A DNA stretch of 64,000 bases from Datnioides undecimradiatus (Eukaryota; Chordata; Actinopteri; Lobotiformes; Datnioididae). Of this stretch, positions 22,948 through 32,345 are shown piece after piece. The notes under the pieces are model-generated. The model saw nothing but the letters and a program-made list of their open reading frames with translations, did not search any database and was not told where the DNA came from. The position numbers and the translations under genes were made by a program. Numbering within the stretch: the first letter of the stretch is position 1; every line of letters begins with the position of its first letter. The stretch covers positions 3,760,707 through 3,824,706 of the forward strand of contig WARS01000034.1 of NCBI GenBank assembly GCA_008933995.1, given 5' to 3'.

Positions 22948-23955
22948 ACATGTGTATGCACACGTTATGCTGATTTACAATGTGTATGCCCAAAGCGGCT
23001 TGCCTTGTGTTATTGCTGATCTTACAGCTATAAAGATTATCACAGGCCTGCATTTCTGCTGCTCAGCAACCAGAAATAAATGATTTTCCAATTAATAATA
23101 TCAACTGAAACCTGTTTGATGCCTTTCGGTGAATCTTTTGCATCAACCTCTTTGATTTGCAGGGAAAAATTTGGCCTGAGTGAGCACGATATTGGCTCAC
23201 TGATTGGCTCACTCTGGGGGCCTCACATGTTGCCTTCATTGTGCCATTAGGTGGTCTTGTTTGTTATTCGTTGTCAAAGCGTTCTTAAGTTCTCCTCTGA
23301 TGAGGATAATTTGTTTGCATTGAGATTAGGAAGGCCGGTGGAGCTAAGATGAGATGGCAAGATTTAGAGGATTTGGCCGAGTAGCGGATACTAAGAAGAT
23401 TCCGGATTAGTTTTCCCCGCTACTGATTAGATGGGAGGGTGGGGTGGGGGGTTTTCAGTCTTTCCCTCTCTGACTGTTGGTCGCTCATTCTCATGTTCCC
23501 TTTCTGTCATAGCGATTGGTTCTCGGGTGGCGGTGGTATAGGGATGGATGAGGGGGCTTTGTCTCTGGCATATATACCCCTGGCAGAGGTCAAAGAGTCT
23601 AGGATTTATGTGGAATGAGCCAGGGATATCTAGGAAAACCAGAAGTCGATGTGAACTGGGAGGTGACGCGCTGTCCTGTCTTTGCTTTTTCTCTCATGTG
23701 TGGAGTCCCCCCCCTGTTCATCATGTGACAAACGGCTTATGTGGAATATTTCATGTGAACAGAGAGGACTGCCGAATACTGTTGGAATCAAAGTATCTCA
23801 CCAGATCTCCCTCTCCTGCACATCCCGCCCTCTTCCCACCCTCTCTCTCTCTTAGGTTCATGGCGGAGTTCCACGAGGATTTTTTCCCTGAGTCGGCATA
23901 TGTGTCAGCATCAGAGGCCCACTACAGCATGAAACAACCGAGGCCAGTTTATTGA
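15799..23955 (+). CDS. msl3: MSL complex subunit 3, complete coding region (14 exons)
   Basis: MSL3 is a nuclear subunit of the male-specific-lethal histone acetyltransferase complex (with MSL1, MSL2 and KAT8/MOF), which acetylates H4 lysine 16. Its chromo-barrel domain binds methylated H4K20 and its MRG domain docks on MSL1. Exons: 15799-15897, 17312-17394, 17609-17704, 17996-18090, 18176-18273, 18545-18673, 18864-19021, 19165-19323, 19405-19640, 19758-19847, 20456-20565, 20890-20989, 21114-21198, 23856-23955. They total 1,638 nt (545 residues plus stop; human about 521). Every junction keeps frame with GT/AG borders. The chromo-barrel spans about residues 8-85. Its methyl-lysine cage (human Y31, F56, W59, W63 as I recall) is intact as Y30, F55, W58, W62. 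An acidic/serine-rich linker covers about 115-157. The MRG domain starts near 165, is interrupted by a proline/serine-rich insert at about 305-440, and resumes to the C-terminus. The start was chosen from alignment to human MSL3. Confidence 0.96.
15898..17311 (+). other. msl3: MSL3 intron 1
   Basis: A 1,414-bp intron. Apart from a perfect tandem duplication of 15 bp at 16,600-16,629 and scattered GCTAG/TTAGC motifs, I see no feature in it. Confidence 0.85.
16600..16629. repeat. Perfect 15-bp tandem duplication
   Basis: CGCTTAGCTGTTTGC occurs twice back to back in MSL3 intron 1. Confidence 0.9.
17312..17394 (+). CDS. msl3: MSL3 coding exon 2
   Basis: Residues 34-61 (last codon split AG/C). 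It carries VIDVLIG and IHFNGWNR with cage residues F55 and W58. The acceptor is ttacag and the donor GAG|gtaaca. Confidence 0.94.
17609..17704 (+). CDS. msl3: MSL3 coding exon 3
   Basis: Residues 61-93, [19 protein letters not shown] and the basic end of the chromo-barrel; contains W62. The donor CGCAT|gtaagt splits the next methionine codon. Confidence 0.94.
17996..18090 (+). CDS. msl3: MSL3 coding exon 4
   Basis: Residues 93-125, a lysine/arginine-rich segment ([12 protein letters not shown]) followed by the start of an acidic patch. This is a poorly conserved linker; support comes from preserved frame and consensus splice sites (ttag / T|gtgagg). Confidence 0.85.
18176..18273 (+). CDS. 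msl3: MSL3 coding exon 5
   Basis: Residues 125-157, serine/aspartate-rich linker ([17 protein letters not shown]). The chosen donor is AAAATG|gtgaag, which gives the phase 0 needed by exon 6. Read-through would continue 19 codons to a TAG at 18,328-18,330, so an intron-retained short form is possible. Confidence 0.82.
18545..18673 (+). CDS. msl3: MSL3 coding exon 6
   Basis: Residues 158-200, start of the MRG domain with [20 protein letters not shown]. Exactly 43 codons, phase 0 at both ends. Confidence 0.94.
18864..19021 (+). CDS. msl3: MSL3 coding exon 7
   Basis: Residues 201-253, MRG domain with [20 protein letters not shown], then a glutamine/serine-rich variable stretch ending PPEK. Donor AAGAG|gtgagt. 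Confidence 0.94.
19165..19323 (+). CDS. msl3: MSL3 coding exon 8
   Basis: Residues 253-306, highly conserved MRG core [19 protein letters not shown] followed by [13 protein letters not shown]. Donor AGCAA|gtaagt. Confidence 0.95.
19405..19640 (+). CDS. msl3: MSL3 coding exon 9
   Basis: Residues 306-385, a proline/serine/threonine-rich insert within the MRG domain, with TPKRRR and SLRRSTRN motifs also present in human MSL3. The composition suggests disorder and phosphorylation sites. Confidence 0.9.
19758..19847 (+). CDS. msl3: MSL3 coding exon 10
   Basis: Residues 385-415, basic linker [18 protein letters not shown], matching the human SPQPKRR region. Donor AGAA|gtaagc. Confidence 0.9.
20456..20565 (+). 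CDS. msl3: MSL3 coding exon 11
   Basis: Residues 415-451, [19 protein letters not shown], nearly identical to human, ending NELNE. The donor is AATGAG|gtgatg; read-through would reach a stop four codons later. Confidence 0.93.
20890..20989 (+). CDS. msl3: MSL3 coding exon 12
   Basis: Residues 452-485, [16 protein letters not shown] and [15 protein letters not shown] of the second MRG half. Confidence 0.95.
21114..21198 (+). CDS. msl3: MSL3 coding exon 13
   Basis: Residues 485-513, [10 protein letters not shown] and [11 protein letters not shown] of the MRG helices. Donor CTCAG|gtgaat. Confidence 0.95.
21199..23855 (+). other. msl3: MSL3 intron 13
   Basis: At 2,657 bp this is the largest MSL3 intron. 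It holds a 60-bp alternating purine-pyrimidine tract (22,906-22,965) and otherwise no exon-like or repeat feature I could identify. The frames at 21,947-22,264 and 22,287-22,586 have no domain resemblance. Confidence 0.85.
22906..22965. repeat. (GT)n(GC)n(AC)n alternating purine-pyrimidine tract
   Basis: Sixty consecutive bases alternate purine and pyrimidine without one break: GT repeat, then GC repeat, then mixed AC/TG/TA steps. This is a strong Z-DNA-forming composition. Confidence 0.93.
23856..23955 (+). CDS. msl3: MSL3 coding exon 14 (terminal)
   Basis: Residues 513-545, [16 protein letters not shown] and [13 protein letters not shown], then TGA; the C-terminal MRG helix and tail match human MSL3 closely. 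Acceptor tctcttag preceded by a CT-rich tract. Confidence 0.95.
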
Positions 23956-25600
23956 AGGACACGTCGGCCATTGTGCTTCCTTCCCTTGCTTGTCTCTTCT
24001 CTGACCTACCCTTCAGCTTGTCTAGACTGACCTGTCTGGACTCTAAGCAGGGGCCTAAGTAGCACCTCTATTGTTCTCCTGGACCAACCTCTAGTCTGCT
24101 CCTCTGGCCTAACATTAGATTTGCTGTTGCCGCTTGCAACCAGTTGCTTCTAACATGCAACTAACCCTCTCTGTGCTCTGTCTGTGGGAGTGTCCTGCAT
24201 GTGAAGCCACCGCGCGCCGCTTCGCTTCAGTGTACTGCTCCAAGGCTTGTCCATCGCTACGTGTTGGCATGCGCTTCCTGTTTGTAAGCCCCGTACACAA
24301 TTTAATACCACAGTTTGACACATTTTAAGAGCAGACAATGGCACAATGGAACGTTCACCTAACAAACCTGAGCAGCCGTGGAAGCAGACGCTGTTTGTGC
24401 TGTGCTTTGTCTCCCGCTCTGACTTTGCGCTCTTTGTAGCCACACTTTTGGTATATTGTGCCCTGTTTACACAAGGAAAAAGGACACAGATAGAGAAGGG
24501 AAGTGTTCTTGTTCTGCCTGCCCAATAACCTAACTGCAGACACTCTTTTTGGACATTGCCTGCTTGCTCTGTAGCTTGGCCCTTCTTTATGTAGAGACTT
24601 CCTGTGAACGCCTTTCATGCAGCACCACCTGTGCTCCTATTCCTGATGGGATTCCTCTAAAGCTGCAGTAGGACCTGCTCATCTTGTTCTGGAGATGCTT
24701 TGCCTCTTTTGCTGAGCAGTTCTAGTTTACTGACTCTATACAACTTTGGCTCAGGAAAGATGTTTTCCTGCCGATTGTCACGCCTTTTGTCTTTGACAGA
24801 GTTTCTCAGTTTTTGCTTTGCTTCTTGTGTTGTCCTGTGCGTGTCTGTTAAACGTCTAGCAGCTCCTTTATTTGCGTCATTTCCTGCTCTGTGCTGAACT
24901 TCCTTCATTTTCATCCACAGAACAATATTGTAATGTCTCATTCTGATGGGCATCTTTGCCAACAATCTTAGAATCCAGTGAAAGTCCCGAGGCTGTTTGT
25001 CTTTGCTAACTTTAAAGATCGTTTTGGACCGTCAGAGTTCACTGAGTAACGGAAGGATTAGACAATCACTTGAATGTGTCCAGAACAAACATAGCAAACA
25101 TTGTCGTGATTTAACGCACAAACCACTGGAAAAACACTTGCTAAACATTTTATAAGAAATAATCCGTCTAACAAATGAAGAATTATTTGTAAACGCAACA
25201 AAAGCAGTTGTTGTGCTGACTTGTTATGACGTTGTGAAAATGTAAATACAGAACACCCGTTGATCACTATGTTATTTATTTTTCTCTGCACACCACTGGA
25301 TTACTCTGTTCTTATGTAATTTGTCCAACTGGTCATAGAGTACTTGACGAGGCCCGGTCCACACTTGTTAGTACACATTTGGTCAAAGCCCTGTCTTGAA
25401 CAAACACATCACTCTACAGTATTATATCAAGCTATGTATTGTAAAACCCTTTTTTGTCCAATACAATGTATCTGTTTGCTCTGTTGTGTACAGACGTTTG
25501 TTCTGCATTGTTTGTTAGACCTTTCTATTGTTTATTTTCAACTGTTTCTGTTTCCATGTGTTCTTTATAGAGTTTAAATAAACTTTCTGAAACATACTTT
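23956..25600 (+). other. msl3: MSL3 3' UTR
   Basis: About 1.6 kb from the stop codon to the first well-placed poly(A) signal. It is T-rich with no interrupting gene. Many short frames on both strands here (for example 24,134-24,328 and 24,355-24,618) lack family resemblance. Confidence 0.65.
25577..25582 (+). terminator. msl3: MSL3 polyadenylation signal AATAAA
   Basis: Canonical AATAAA in a T-rich context, about 1.6 kb after the MSL3 stop, followed by T-rich sequence. No better signal lies nearer in the same orientation, to my reading. Confidence 0.6.
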
Positions 25601-26576
25601 TCCAACTCACTTGCAGACCCTTGAAGCAGCATTGATTGCCTGTGCTCACACCGCCCCAGTGGATTTTATGCATGTCAGTTGTGTTAACCTAATCAATGCC
25701 TGCTTTGCTACATTTCACTGTAAGATGAATCAGCTGGGAGCAGGCAAATGGATTTGAATTGCTGAAAACCTCACAGAGCACTCCTCTATTAAAGTTTAAA
25801 GCAGACTGTAGAATTTTATCAGCTACCTTGACCTTCCGTATCCCCAGACTGCAGCTGATTAAAACCCAGACCCTAAAAAAAGCAGTTGCCACAGCTTGAC
25901 ATTTCAAATCTTCCCGTCCTTGTAAACCAGGCTCTTATGTTTGTCTTTGAGCTACTTAAAAGCAGTCCCCTGTTGAATCAAGCGACGCTCATTTATATGT
26001 AAACCTGACGCGACTTAATCAAAGGTTATTAAAAGAAAAACTGTCGGAATAAGAATGAAGATAGCCAGGCGGGTCTGCTATTGATGTTACGATACAGTGA
26101 CCGATCCACTGGCAAGCTTTAGAGAGCAAGTCCAAATTTTGATCAAATCAGTGTACCCCTGTCTGCCGAAGATGGATAGCGTCTCCTCGCACTTGTCGTC
26201 CTTAACGGAGGCGGACATGTTTTTGGCAGAGATGAAAGATCAATCTGTTGTTCGAAATCAGGCACTTTTCTATTGGACTTGCTCGGGACATTCAGCGCGG
26301 TGGCGTTTCAAGACAAAGTGTTGTCACGCTTTATTGATACCTGAGAGTTCGAGGTCACCAAGTTTGCCCCGTAACTCAGTTTCGTCCTGCAGCAGCCAGC
26401 GTTGTGTCCCATCAAGGTGAAGCAGTGAGACGTTTAAAGACCATCATATGCTTTGAAGCAAAGAAAGCACATCAGACCAGGCCTTCAGACATGGTTGGAA
26501 CACTGGTTCATTTGAAGAGAAGACCATACTGCAGCGATGCCTGTGCGTTAATGTTGGAGCTTCAGGTGGGAGCTCC

Positions 26577-26856
26577 TTAGCCTTGCATAAACACTGGAAG
26601 CAGCGGCAAACAGCTAGCTACCCGCACTTTTATAACTCACTGTAAATTTGCAAATTAGCTTGTGTGAATTACTTCGTTCCGGCACGTAAACCCAGCAAAT
26701 TGCATTTCTTTATATTTCAGTTTGTTTATGCATCAAACAAATGAGAGAAAACGTGTTAATGAATTAGCTTTAGAGGTGCTGGGAGGCGTATTTTAGAGCT
26801 TAAAAGTGCACCAGGGTAGCTCTCTCCCCCTGCTAACAGACTTTATGCTAAGCTAA
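26577..26856 (-). repeat. Fish foldback repeat (TTAGCATAAAG family), long copy
   Basis: The ends are imperfect inverted repeats: TTAGCCTTGCATAAACACTGG at left and GTCTTTATGCTAAGCTAA at right. The interior includes (reverse sense) CAGCACCTCTAAAGCTAATT and GTTTGATGCATAAACAAAC. I recall this layout as a common percomorph short interspersed element or MITE. Related fragments occur near 30.5, 43.0, 60.0 and 63.65 kb. Confidence 0.6.
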
Positions 26857-28012
26857 TCCTCTCTCAGCTCTGTTTTAATGCACATGAATAGTTGAGGTAT
26901 CGACTCTGTCATCTGACTCATAGGGATAAAAGTCAATAAGTCAGTTCCCACAATCTCCTGCATATTGTGACATCATTTCTTCATTTGTGTCTTTGCTGCC
27001 TTTTAGGGCTTCTTGTTATTCTTAAGCTCCTTGGTAAAAGCTCTGTCAATCTGATTTACACTGGAGAACTGACACTTGAGTCTTCTGAAAAGCATAAATA
27101 CTAAAAGGAACATGGATTTAATGTCAGTCTGATGTGTGCAATGTCTGTTCTACCACACCTGTATATTGTATCTGTACTGTCTGCAGAACTATGCTCTTAG
27201 TCCACTCCCAGTGTACCTGTGGGAGGCTGGCAAACCTGGCCTCCCCATATCAGGGTCCTGATGGGTTTTAGTGGTGAGCCCTAATTGTATTTGGATTGGG
27301 TCAGACTCCTTGTAATGAACCGCTTATCACTGCAACCCAAGACAGCACGCTCTCGCCTGCCGCTATCATGTAGCCACAGAAGCCACCAGTTCGAGTCTCT
27401 CCATGCATCTCAAATCGATTTCTAGTCCCGCACCGTTTCTATCCACTCACCGCATGATTCAATTGTTGTGAGGGGAAAATGGGATGTAATGAGATGTGAG
27501 CTATCACCTCATAAGTGCTGCTGCCCGCACCTTTCACCTGATTCTGCCTCTTCTTTTGTTTGTGTGCGCCTTCTTCCATCTGGGCGCTCTATCTCTCCAT
27601 CCCACTCTCTGGTCTCTGTGTCTGGTTTCTTCTTTGGTCCCCGAGAGGTTTTCTTTTCCTGTCCTCACTTCCATATCACCATCTCTATTGTCTAATGTTT
27701 CCTGTGATTGGTCTTTTGTCTTTATGTTCCTCTCCGCGCTCTCTTCAGCACTTCACTCAGACAGAAGAGGAGAGACTGAGAAGCTTTCGGCCAGCAGGAG
27801 CGTGCTCAGATATCACTTTCCACACATTTATCTAATTTAAAAAGTGTTTCGTACTTGCCTCCCTTTCATGCGCTCCAAGTGTTAGCTCTAGACTTTGAGA
27901 CGCATTCATCTTTTCAGCAGCCTTCCTCCAAGTCTTCTCCACCATTTGAACTCTTCCTCATTCATCTTCTTTCCCTTTTTTTCCCCCCATTCTCCATTTT
28001 CATTCTTTAACC
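26857..28012. other. Intergenic DNA between MSL3 and the 28-kb exon
   Basis: No repeat copy was recognised. From about 27,560 the sequence becomes pyrimidine-rich, and an acceptor-like tcttcag at about 27,743-27,749 precedes a short frame that soon stops. The segment 27,900-28,012 is a C/T-rich lead-in to the candidate exon. Confidence 0.5.
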
Positions 28013-28269
28013 ATGGACCTAGGAGATGGATTGCGAGGGGAAAACACCAGCCCCTCGGCCTCGTCTGACTCTTCCTGGACGTCATTTGACCTCAGCACCG
28101 ACCTCACATCAGTCAGCTCCGACCAAGTCTCCACTCCTGTGACAGCTCCCGGTGCCTGTAAACCCTTCGAGGATCAGCCCCCGAAGAAGTCCTCATCAGC
28201 TAAGGTCCCCTCTGGAGTGCGAAGCAGGGAGGTTGCATGGAGGGAGACATCTTTTCTTGGAAATGATGA
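28013..28269 (+). CDS. Unidentified coding exon with ATG start (candidate upstream FRMPD4 exon)
   Basis: The frame starts at an ATG in strong context (ACC before ATGG), with an in-frame stop upstream at 27,947. It runs 85 codons plus two bases to a consensus donor, GATGA|gtaagt. Codon third positions are G/C-rich and the composition looks translated: a serine/threonine-rich stretch (SASSDSSWTSFDLSTDLTSV), then CKPFEDQPPKKSSS, then REVAWRETSFLGND. I do not recognise the protein and see no folded domain; it looks like a disordered N-terminus. It lies about 2.4 kb past the MSL3 poly(A) signal, same strand. The phase 2 end equals that of the 36,578 exon and of the recognised FRMPD4 exon 1, so an alternative FRMPD4 first exon is the leading inference. 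An independent gene cannot be excluded. Confidence 0.6.
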
Positions 28270-28539
28270 GTAAGTGCATCATTGTAATAACTATAGAATT
28301 CATCAGGGACAAGGTGAAAATAAGTGAGACAAACACTTTCATGTGCAAGCCTTGAGGTGAGAAGTAGGAATCTGGCAACACGTTTTACAGTCATAGCAAT
28401 CAGAGTACTTAAAATGATCACATGCACACAATGTTGTGGCAAATTAATCACATTTATTTACATTTCTGCAAAGAATCATCCTGTACATATTGTTGGTTGT
28501 CTGGAGCCTTTGGCCATGGTGCTGGCTCTGACAGGCTGT

Positions 28540-28760
28540 ACTCACTAAATGCTAAAGTTAGCATGCTAATGTGCTCAGATATTGATGCTGACATGGTGGT
28601 GTTTAGAAGCTATATCGTTTAAAATGTTCACCATGTGTTTTAATAATTAGTGTGCTAACGTTTGCTAATGGGCACAAAATACAAAGTGCAGCAGAGGCTG
28701 ATGGGAATGCAACATGTTTTGCAGATATTAGACAAAGTTTAACTTGATGCTGCTAAAAGT
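28540..28760 (+). repeat. Interspersed fish repeat (GTTAGCATGCTAA family)
   Basis: It contains AAGTTAGCATGCTAATGTGC, GTTCACCATGTG, GCTAACGTTTGCTAAT, CACAAAATACAAAGTGCAGC and GAGGCTGATGGGAATG in that order. I recall these landmarks as a dispersed repeat of percomorph genomes. Confidence 0.55.
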
Positions 28761-30449
28761 TGTGAATGGATATGGATAACGCATGAAGTTGTTTGGATAC
28801 ATCATCAGGCAATAATCAAAGCGCTCATAAATGCATCCAGTAGCATTGGAGACATTTAACTCCAGAGTGAAGTGGTGCACTGACAAACTAACAGACATTA
28901 TCGTCTGAGTCTCACTGTTAGCGCGGCTAAAAAGAAGCCTGCATGTCAAAGTGTCCTTGAAAACGAGACACGCCATCTCTCTGTCACTGTCATGTGACCC
29001 TCCTGCTGTAAAATGCGTGGATGATTGTGAGCATCAGATCCAAATGTAATCAAGGCAACAGTCAACATGCCATTCTTCATGATACAGTCAGTTTTAAACA
29101 TGCCACCTTGATTTGACCTGGAGTAGTAATAACGGCTTGTCAGCGTGTTGAAGTCTGTGCAAGTTGCATTGTCCTGGACGTTTTCATCAGAAGTTAATCA
29201 GTGGGTTGGATTTGTTGACACATCCCCTCTGTGTCACATGTGACATCGATGTAGACTACAATTAATATGAAATATTTAAAAAACAGGATTGATACAAATG
29301 GCGGGACTGATCGATTCGCTCTCATTAAGCACACAAATATCAATATGTGGCTCTGCTTTTTGAGCGTGTGATGGCATTATTGAATTTTGATAAAGGCGAC
29401 TGATTGTCTGAGTCATTACATTAAAAAAACCCTTTCAGACAGTAAAGGCACAATTTGTTCTTTCCCCACTTCCAGTCGAGCACTGACCTCGCTAGAAAGG
29501 ATGGGAGAGAGGAGGATAACTGATCTGTACCAACAGCACACGAATGCGAGTGTTCTCACTGCGACTTAGCTTTCAGCCCACAGTGACGATGATTATCTGT
29601 TTCATCTGGTTTTAATCATGAGTGGTTCTGTAATGGGACTCTGATTCCCAGTAGCAGGACTGCAAGAGCGGATAAAACAAGCCCTGCATTAGTTTAGATA
29701 GAGGCCATAAATCACCTCTCTGTGAATTCTTCAGAGCATCTCTGGTCTCTGGCATGTGGGAAAACCCGGGGTGTCATTCATCAAGCCTTTCTTTTCCTCT
29801 TTCCTTCCTTTGTTTCCCCCCCTCCATCACTCCACCGCCGTGCCCCGATATATATAATTACCCTTCCACAGAAAGACAAAAGTCTGAGCACACTCGCTGG
29901 CTGACACTCTCACCATGTCTTTAAATCACCCAAACTCCCCGCGGACTGTTCAGTATCTCTACACGGACACTGATTAAACTTTGGCTGAGGAATCTTTCAC
30001 AGCTTTTGCTCTTTTACTCCGTCTTTGTCAGTCGGATTTCTTTTTGTACAATGGAATGTCTAAATAGAAATACCAAATATCAGTCGGACTTCTTGACATT
30101 CAGGTGTAAAGAAACACAGGTGGGTAGAATGTACTGTTGTCCTTTCTTCAAGGGTGCACGGTATTTACTGACTGTTTTATTTTCTAACATAAAATCCATA
30201 CTGGCTGTTTATTCAGCTGAAACAGTTTGAATTAAATTGCACTTCTCTTCATTTTGTGAAACATGCTTATATGCTTTCTTGATTCATACCACAAACATAC
30301 CTCCTGGAGCCAGGAGGTGATTGGCTCAGCTCAGACTGGGAATAGCAGGAGACAGCCAGCCTAGCTTTGTCCAGTGTTCAGCAGTGTGTGTGAATTACCA
30401 ACACCATGAAAACACAGCCACTCAGAGAAACCCAGGCTCGTTGTTTCTA
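28761..30449. other. Noncoding interval
   Basis: No exon, RNA gene or repeat could be supported. A pyrimidine-rich patch lies at about 29,785-29,835. Confidence 0.5.
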
Positions 30450-30540
30450 AGCCAGCTGCTGCTCGGCTCCAGCTCCATGCTGTACGCCAAGACACAAGAG
30501 CTGTTTGGGCAAGAAAGCAAATAAGTGTATTTTACAGCAT
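30450..30540 (+). repeat. TTAGCATAAAG-family repeat, 3' end fragment
   Basis: It holds AAGCCAGCTGCTGCTCGGCT and GCAAGAAAGCAAATAAGTGT, the latter resembling the 3' end of the same family seen near 43.09 and 63.70 kb. Confidence 0.4.
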
Positions 30541-32249
30541 GTATTTGTTTGATACAACCTATTCATCACTGATTTTCATGTTTCTTATGACACTTTATGA
30601 TAAATCTGCTCTTTCTCTGCCTCCCCCTCCTCCTCATATTGTCATTGTGGCACCCATGCTCAGCAATATGCAGGGAGTTATGGTTCTTCAAAGTCTGAGA
30701 AGGCCACAGCAGTCGGTGTGCTTAAACCTCATTGGCTGGTGCATCTGGTGAAGCTTAGTGATGATTGGACCATCTGGAATGAGAGGAGTAAAACTTATTA
30801 GAATTCATTAGGAGTTTCGAACATAAATTCAGTGTTTTTGTGCTGTATTGTTTGTTTTTAACAAAGGCAGAATAAAACACATATCCCCAAATCTAAAGAG
30901 ACGGGGAGCAGCCTGAAGAGGATGGCAGTGCAGAGGGAGGGAGCTAAACAACCGGGGGCACATAGAGAGATCAAGCGAATTTCTGCTTGCTGCCGGTTCA
31001 CCTGACCCCCATCACCACTCTTTTGGACCCTCTGCCCTGTTTTCCCAGCGGTCTCCTCTTTCATCATTCCCATTTCTCCTCATTCATGTATTCCCGCTCC
31101 CCTTCCTGGTATCTCAGCTGCTTCACAACTGCTTTTTTTTCCCCCCCACTCGTCACCTCACCCCCACTGACCCAAGCATAAAGCCATTTTGCCGCACTTG
31201 TGGTTATTGTTTTTGTTGGAGCCTGCCCCTCCGCTGGTGGCAGCCAGAGGATTAGGATTCAGTCCGACAGAGAGGTGCAGGATGATGGCACACTGAGTCA
31301 TGAGGTAAGATAAGATATAGTATTTACTCCCGTCTCGTCCTCCGCGTCCATATGATGAAATCGCATCCCGTGTGTTCTCATACTTTGGCTGTTTAATTCA
31401 TTTGTTAATTGTAGATTCCTTGTTGTTCTCTTGATGTTCAGACTTTTGTCTCTGTTTACCTTCTCATGGCACCGCACGGATAATCAAATTTAAGCACGTT
31501 TCCATGTCCCGGTGCACTTAGTGCCTCATTTCATCTGAGCAGCAGCTGTAAATGATTAGGTCTTTTGAAATTTTGGAAAAAGTTGTTCCTATCTCTCTGG
31601 ACACGCACAGTCTGTGGCAGACAGACATTTTCACAGTTGGGTGGAGGCACTCTGATCAGAGCCCTCCCACTTATCTTACTGTAGTAACTGCATTTTCTAC
31701 TTCTTTCGAGCCCCCCTGGTTTTGACATAAAATTTGAGCGGATTTAAAGCCAGGATTCAGTGTGAGGCTCCGCAGTGCAGTCTGCAGGACGGCTGCTGTT
31801 TAAACCCACAAACAGTGTGTGCACTTCTACTTCCCAGCCGGGACGGATGGAAGTAAACACTTTGAACACTTGTCACACGCACTTGAGGCATTAAAATGTC
31901 GTGGACTATTAACTGTTTAATCAGTTTTATATAAGCAGCTGAAGATTTTAACAGTGGGTTCAGAAATTTATGTTGAATTCTTGTCTTCCTCTTCATGGCA
32001 GGAAATGAGTGTGTTGTTGTTTGTTGGTAGCAGCCATGATTAGCTGTTAGGTGTATTTGGAACCAACATTACAAACACTGCTGCCCGTATTAGTGATGTG
32101 TGGTGTGGAAAGAGGTGCATGTAGTGACAACCCCAGAGAGATTCATCACCAGACTGTGCGTTTCACGTCAGCTGTACGGCATCTGTTTTAGTGTCTTTTA
32201 GCTTATTGTTTTGGTTCACAGTACCGATTGTGGCTGAAAAAGGCAACGC
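30541..32249. other. Noncoding interval
   Basis: No supported gene. C/T-rich patches occur near 31,000-31,180. Short frames here have no coding character. Confidence 0.5.
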
Positions 32250-32345
32250 CAAGACCTGCATTTCCTCAAATGGCCACTCAAGTCTCCAAAAGCCAAGTCA
32301 GTCCCCGCAGACTCCCCATCCCCAGCGCTCTCATCAGCCCTGTTT
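32250..32345 (+). repeat. Unclassified fish interspersed repeat, copy 2
   Basis: It shares an exact 22-base segment with 7,196-7,217 and continues with similar CAAGTCAGTCCCC-type sequence. This copy is truncated relative to copy 1. Confidence 0.55.

Noticed and set aside
26097..26420. 107-codon frame beginning MTDPLASFREQVQ
   Set aside because: It looks mildly protein-like, but I recognise no family, see no splice signals and find no support beyond the open frame.
27351..27420. TTCGAGTCT sequence resembling a tRNA B box
   Set aside because: No matching A box or cloverleaf could be drawn around it, so neither a tRNA nor a tRNA-derived SINE is supported.
27743..27835. Acceptor-like tcttcag followed by a short frame (HFTQTEEERLRSF)
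   Set aside because: The frame stops after about 29 codons with no poly(A) signal or partner exon, so it cannot be tied to a transcript.
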